Assembly (NCBI GenBank): GCA_031266315.1
Contig: JAISBG010000093.1
Coordinates: 1 to 5,879 of the forward strand
DNA length: 5,879 nt
Direction of reading: 5' to 3'
From: Planctomycetaceae bacterium
Lineage (GTDB): Bacteria > Planctomycetota > Planctomycetia > Pirellulales > Thermoguttaceae
The notes beneath the pieces are model-generated. The model searched no databases. It saw only the letters and a list, made by a program, of their open reading frames with translations, and was not told where the DNA came from. Each line of letters begins with the position of its first letter. Within the stretch, counting starts at the first letter, position 1. The translations under genes and the position numbers were made by a program. Positions 4,783-5,879 of this stretch are shown piece after piece.

Positions 4783-5879
4783 ATGATTTGGTTTCTTGTT
4801 GGATACATGTGGCTTTTTTTGCACCGACCATTCGAAATATGGCCCTGGATGGGAACACTTCGTATTGAACGTGTGTCCATGATTTTCATTCTGATTACAT
4901 GGTTGACGGTATCGGAAAAACAATTGACCGAAAACAAAATCAATTTCGCCGTGTTTTTGTTTGTTCTGTCTATGACTGTCGCCACTCTCTTGAGTCCTTA
5001 TACGACAATTTTTGATTCCGGCGGTTACCAGAATTGGATGAAATATTTGGTCTTCTATTTTTTAGTAATGACCAGCGTCAAAAAAGAGAAGGATCTAAAA
5101 ATTATTGTTACGGCATTTGTCGTCTGCTTTTTTATTTATATGCTCCACTCTTACCGTGAATATCTTTGCGGACGTTTCACCTACGTCATGGGAACCAAAC
5201 GTTTGATCGGAGTGGACAGCACGATGAGTGATCCCAACGGTTTTGGAGGTTCAATGGTAATTTGTTTGCCGTTTTTATTACCATTGTCAACTTTATTTAA
5301 AAAGAAATGGCATTATTTTTTCATGGTTGGCTATACTCTTCTTAGTGTTCGGTGCATTCAGCTAACAGGGTCGCGGTCTGCATTTCTTGGACTCGGAGTT
5401 CTCTTATTTTCCGCCGCTGCAACATCAAAACACCGCATGAAGTTAGTACCGATTATGTGCATTCTATCTGTCGTTATTTGGTTCACTTTGACCGACAACC
5501 TCCGCGACCGTTACCGAACCATTGTTGACTCTTCTATCAATGAAAGTGCCAATCAAAGCGCACAAGGACGGCTTCACGGATTTTATATGGGTTGGAAAAA
5601 TTGGGAAAAATCACCAATCTGGGGAGTAGGACCCGATTGTCATGGATATGCAACCGGCGAAGGTTATCTCTCACATTGCCTTTATGGTCAGATTCCGGGA
5701 GAATTAGGAATTTTGGGAATAACGGCAATGACTCTTTTATTGTTCTGCTTTCTACTAAACCATTTTCAAATATCACAAGACTATAAATATTTACAACAAA
5801 AAGGGATGGGAAAAATGGAAGGGCTGTTTTGCTTACGCATTTCAACAGCAATTATGTTCTCTATCTTTTTACTCTTGCT
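4783..5879 (+). CDS. O-antigen ligase / Wzy-type membrane protein, 3' end outside the window
   Basis: The visible 365 codons encode a polytopic inner-membrane protein of the O-antigen ligase (Wzy_C/WaaL-like) superfamily, which transfers or polymerises lipid-linked glycans on the outer face of the inner membrane. Repeated hydrophobic segments (around 1-13, 33-43, 54-71, 87-98, 106-120, 157-171, 178-190, 199-212, 221-236, 305-325 and 352-365) surround the signature region: TGSRSAFLGLG (195-205), GRLHGFYMGW (262-271), SPIWGVGP (277-284), then SH with H298 and GELGILG (306-312). The arginines (R198, R263) and H298 match positions conserved in this superfamily. RPFEIWPW near the N-terminus resembles planctomycete members. 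ATG 4783 is the first start after an in-frame stop at 4756-4758, with no ribosome site. Family members are usually above 400 residues, so the last helices are probably missing. The substrate (O-antigen, exopolysaccharide or protein glycan) cannot be decided here. Confidence 0.85.
   Translation, partial: MIWFLVGYMWLFLHRPFEIWPWMGTLRIERVSMIFILITWLTVSEKQLTENKINFAVFLFVLSMTVATLLSPYTTIFDSGGYQNWMKYLVFYFLVMTSVKKEKDLKIIVTAFVVCFFIYMLHSYREYLCGRFTYVMGTKRLIGVDSTMSDPNGFGGSMVICLPFLLPLSTLFKKKWHYFFMVGYTLLSVRCIQLTGSRSAFLGLGVLLFSAAATSKHRMKLVPIMCILSVVIWFTLTDNLRDRYRTIVDSSINESANQSAQGRLHGFYMGWKNWEKSPIWGVGPDCHGYATGEGYLSHCLYGQIPGELGILGITAMTLLLFCFLLNHFQISQDYKYLQQKGMGKMEGLFCLRISTAIMFSIFLLL

Overview
The window most likely comes from a planctomycete with a fairly AT-rich genome. 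The main evidence is the 493-residue secreted protein at 2124-3605, whose N-terminal LWAPYQPE/FFAEIDAIFW block and C-terminal GVNFGLDIRR resemble planctomycete BBP7-type outer-membrane barrel proteins. The RPFEIWPW start of the ligase and the many CACAGAG-type intergenic repeats fit the same group. The family calls are made from memory of motifs, not from a search.

Layout: 1-264 is non-coding and holds two small perfect hairpins, a 55-base dispersed repeat and a short CTGTAAAT tandem. 265-1839 (minus) encodes a two-pass membrane histidine kinase. 1840-2123 is filled with CACAGAG/CACGCAGAG repeats. 2124-3605 (minus) encodes the outer-membrane protein. 3606-4782 is a long non-coding stretch between divergent genes and is the most unusual part of the window. 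It contains a 361-base foldback element with terminal inverted repeats and a candidate 6-base target duplication, a second nested palindrome of about 240 bases, a second copy of the 55-base repeat, and a near-consensus promoter followed by a leader that can fold. 4783 to the right edge (plus) is the first 365 codons of an O-antigen-ligase/polymerase-type membrane protein.

The three genes share a cell-envelope theme: sensing across the inner membrane, an outer-membrane barrel, and glycan ligation or polymerisation on the outer face of the inner membrane. The sequence does not show that they act together. The barrel gene and the kinase gene are co-directional, but 284 bases of repeats separate them and no response regulator is present.

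The signal I find most worth following is the hairpin architecture at 3875-4613 and its relatives at 83-206. Short perfect stems with 3-4 base loops are arranged in mirror order inside long foldbacks, and copies differ by paired, stem-preserving changes. No transposase or other protein of a new system is encoded here, so the novelty is in non-coding mobile or structured DNA.
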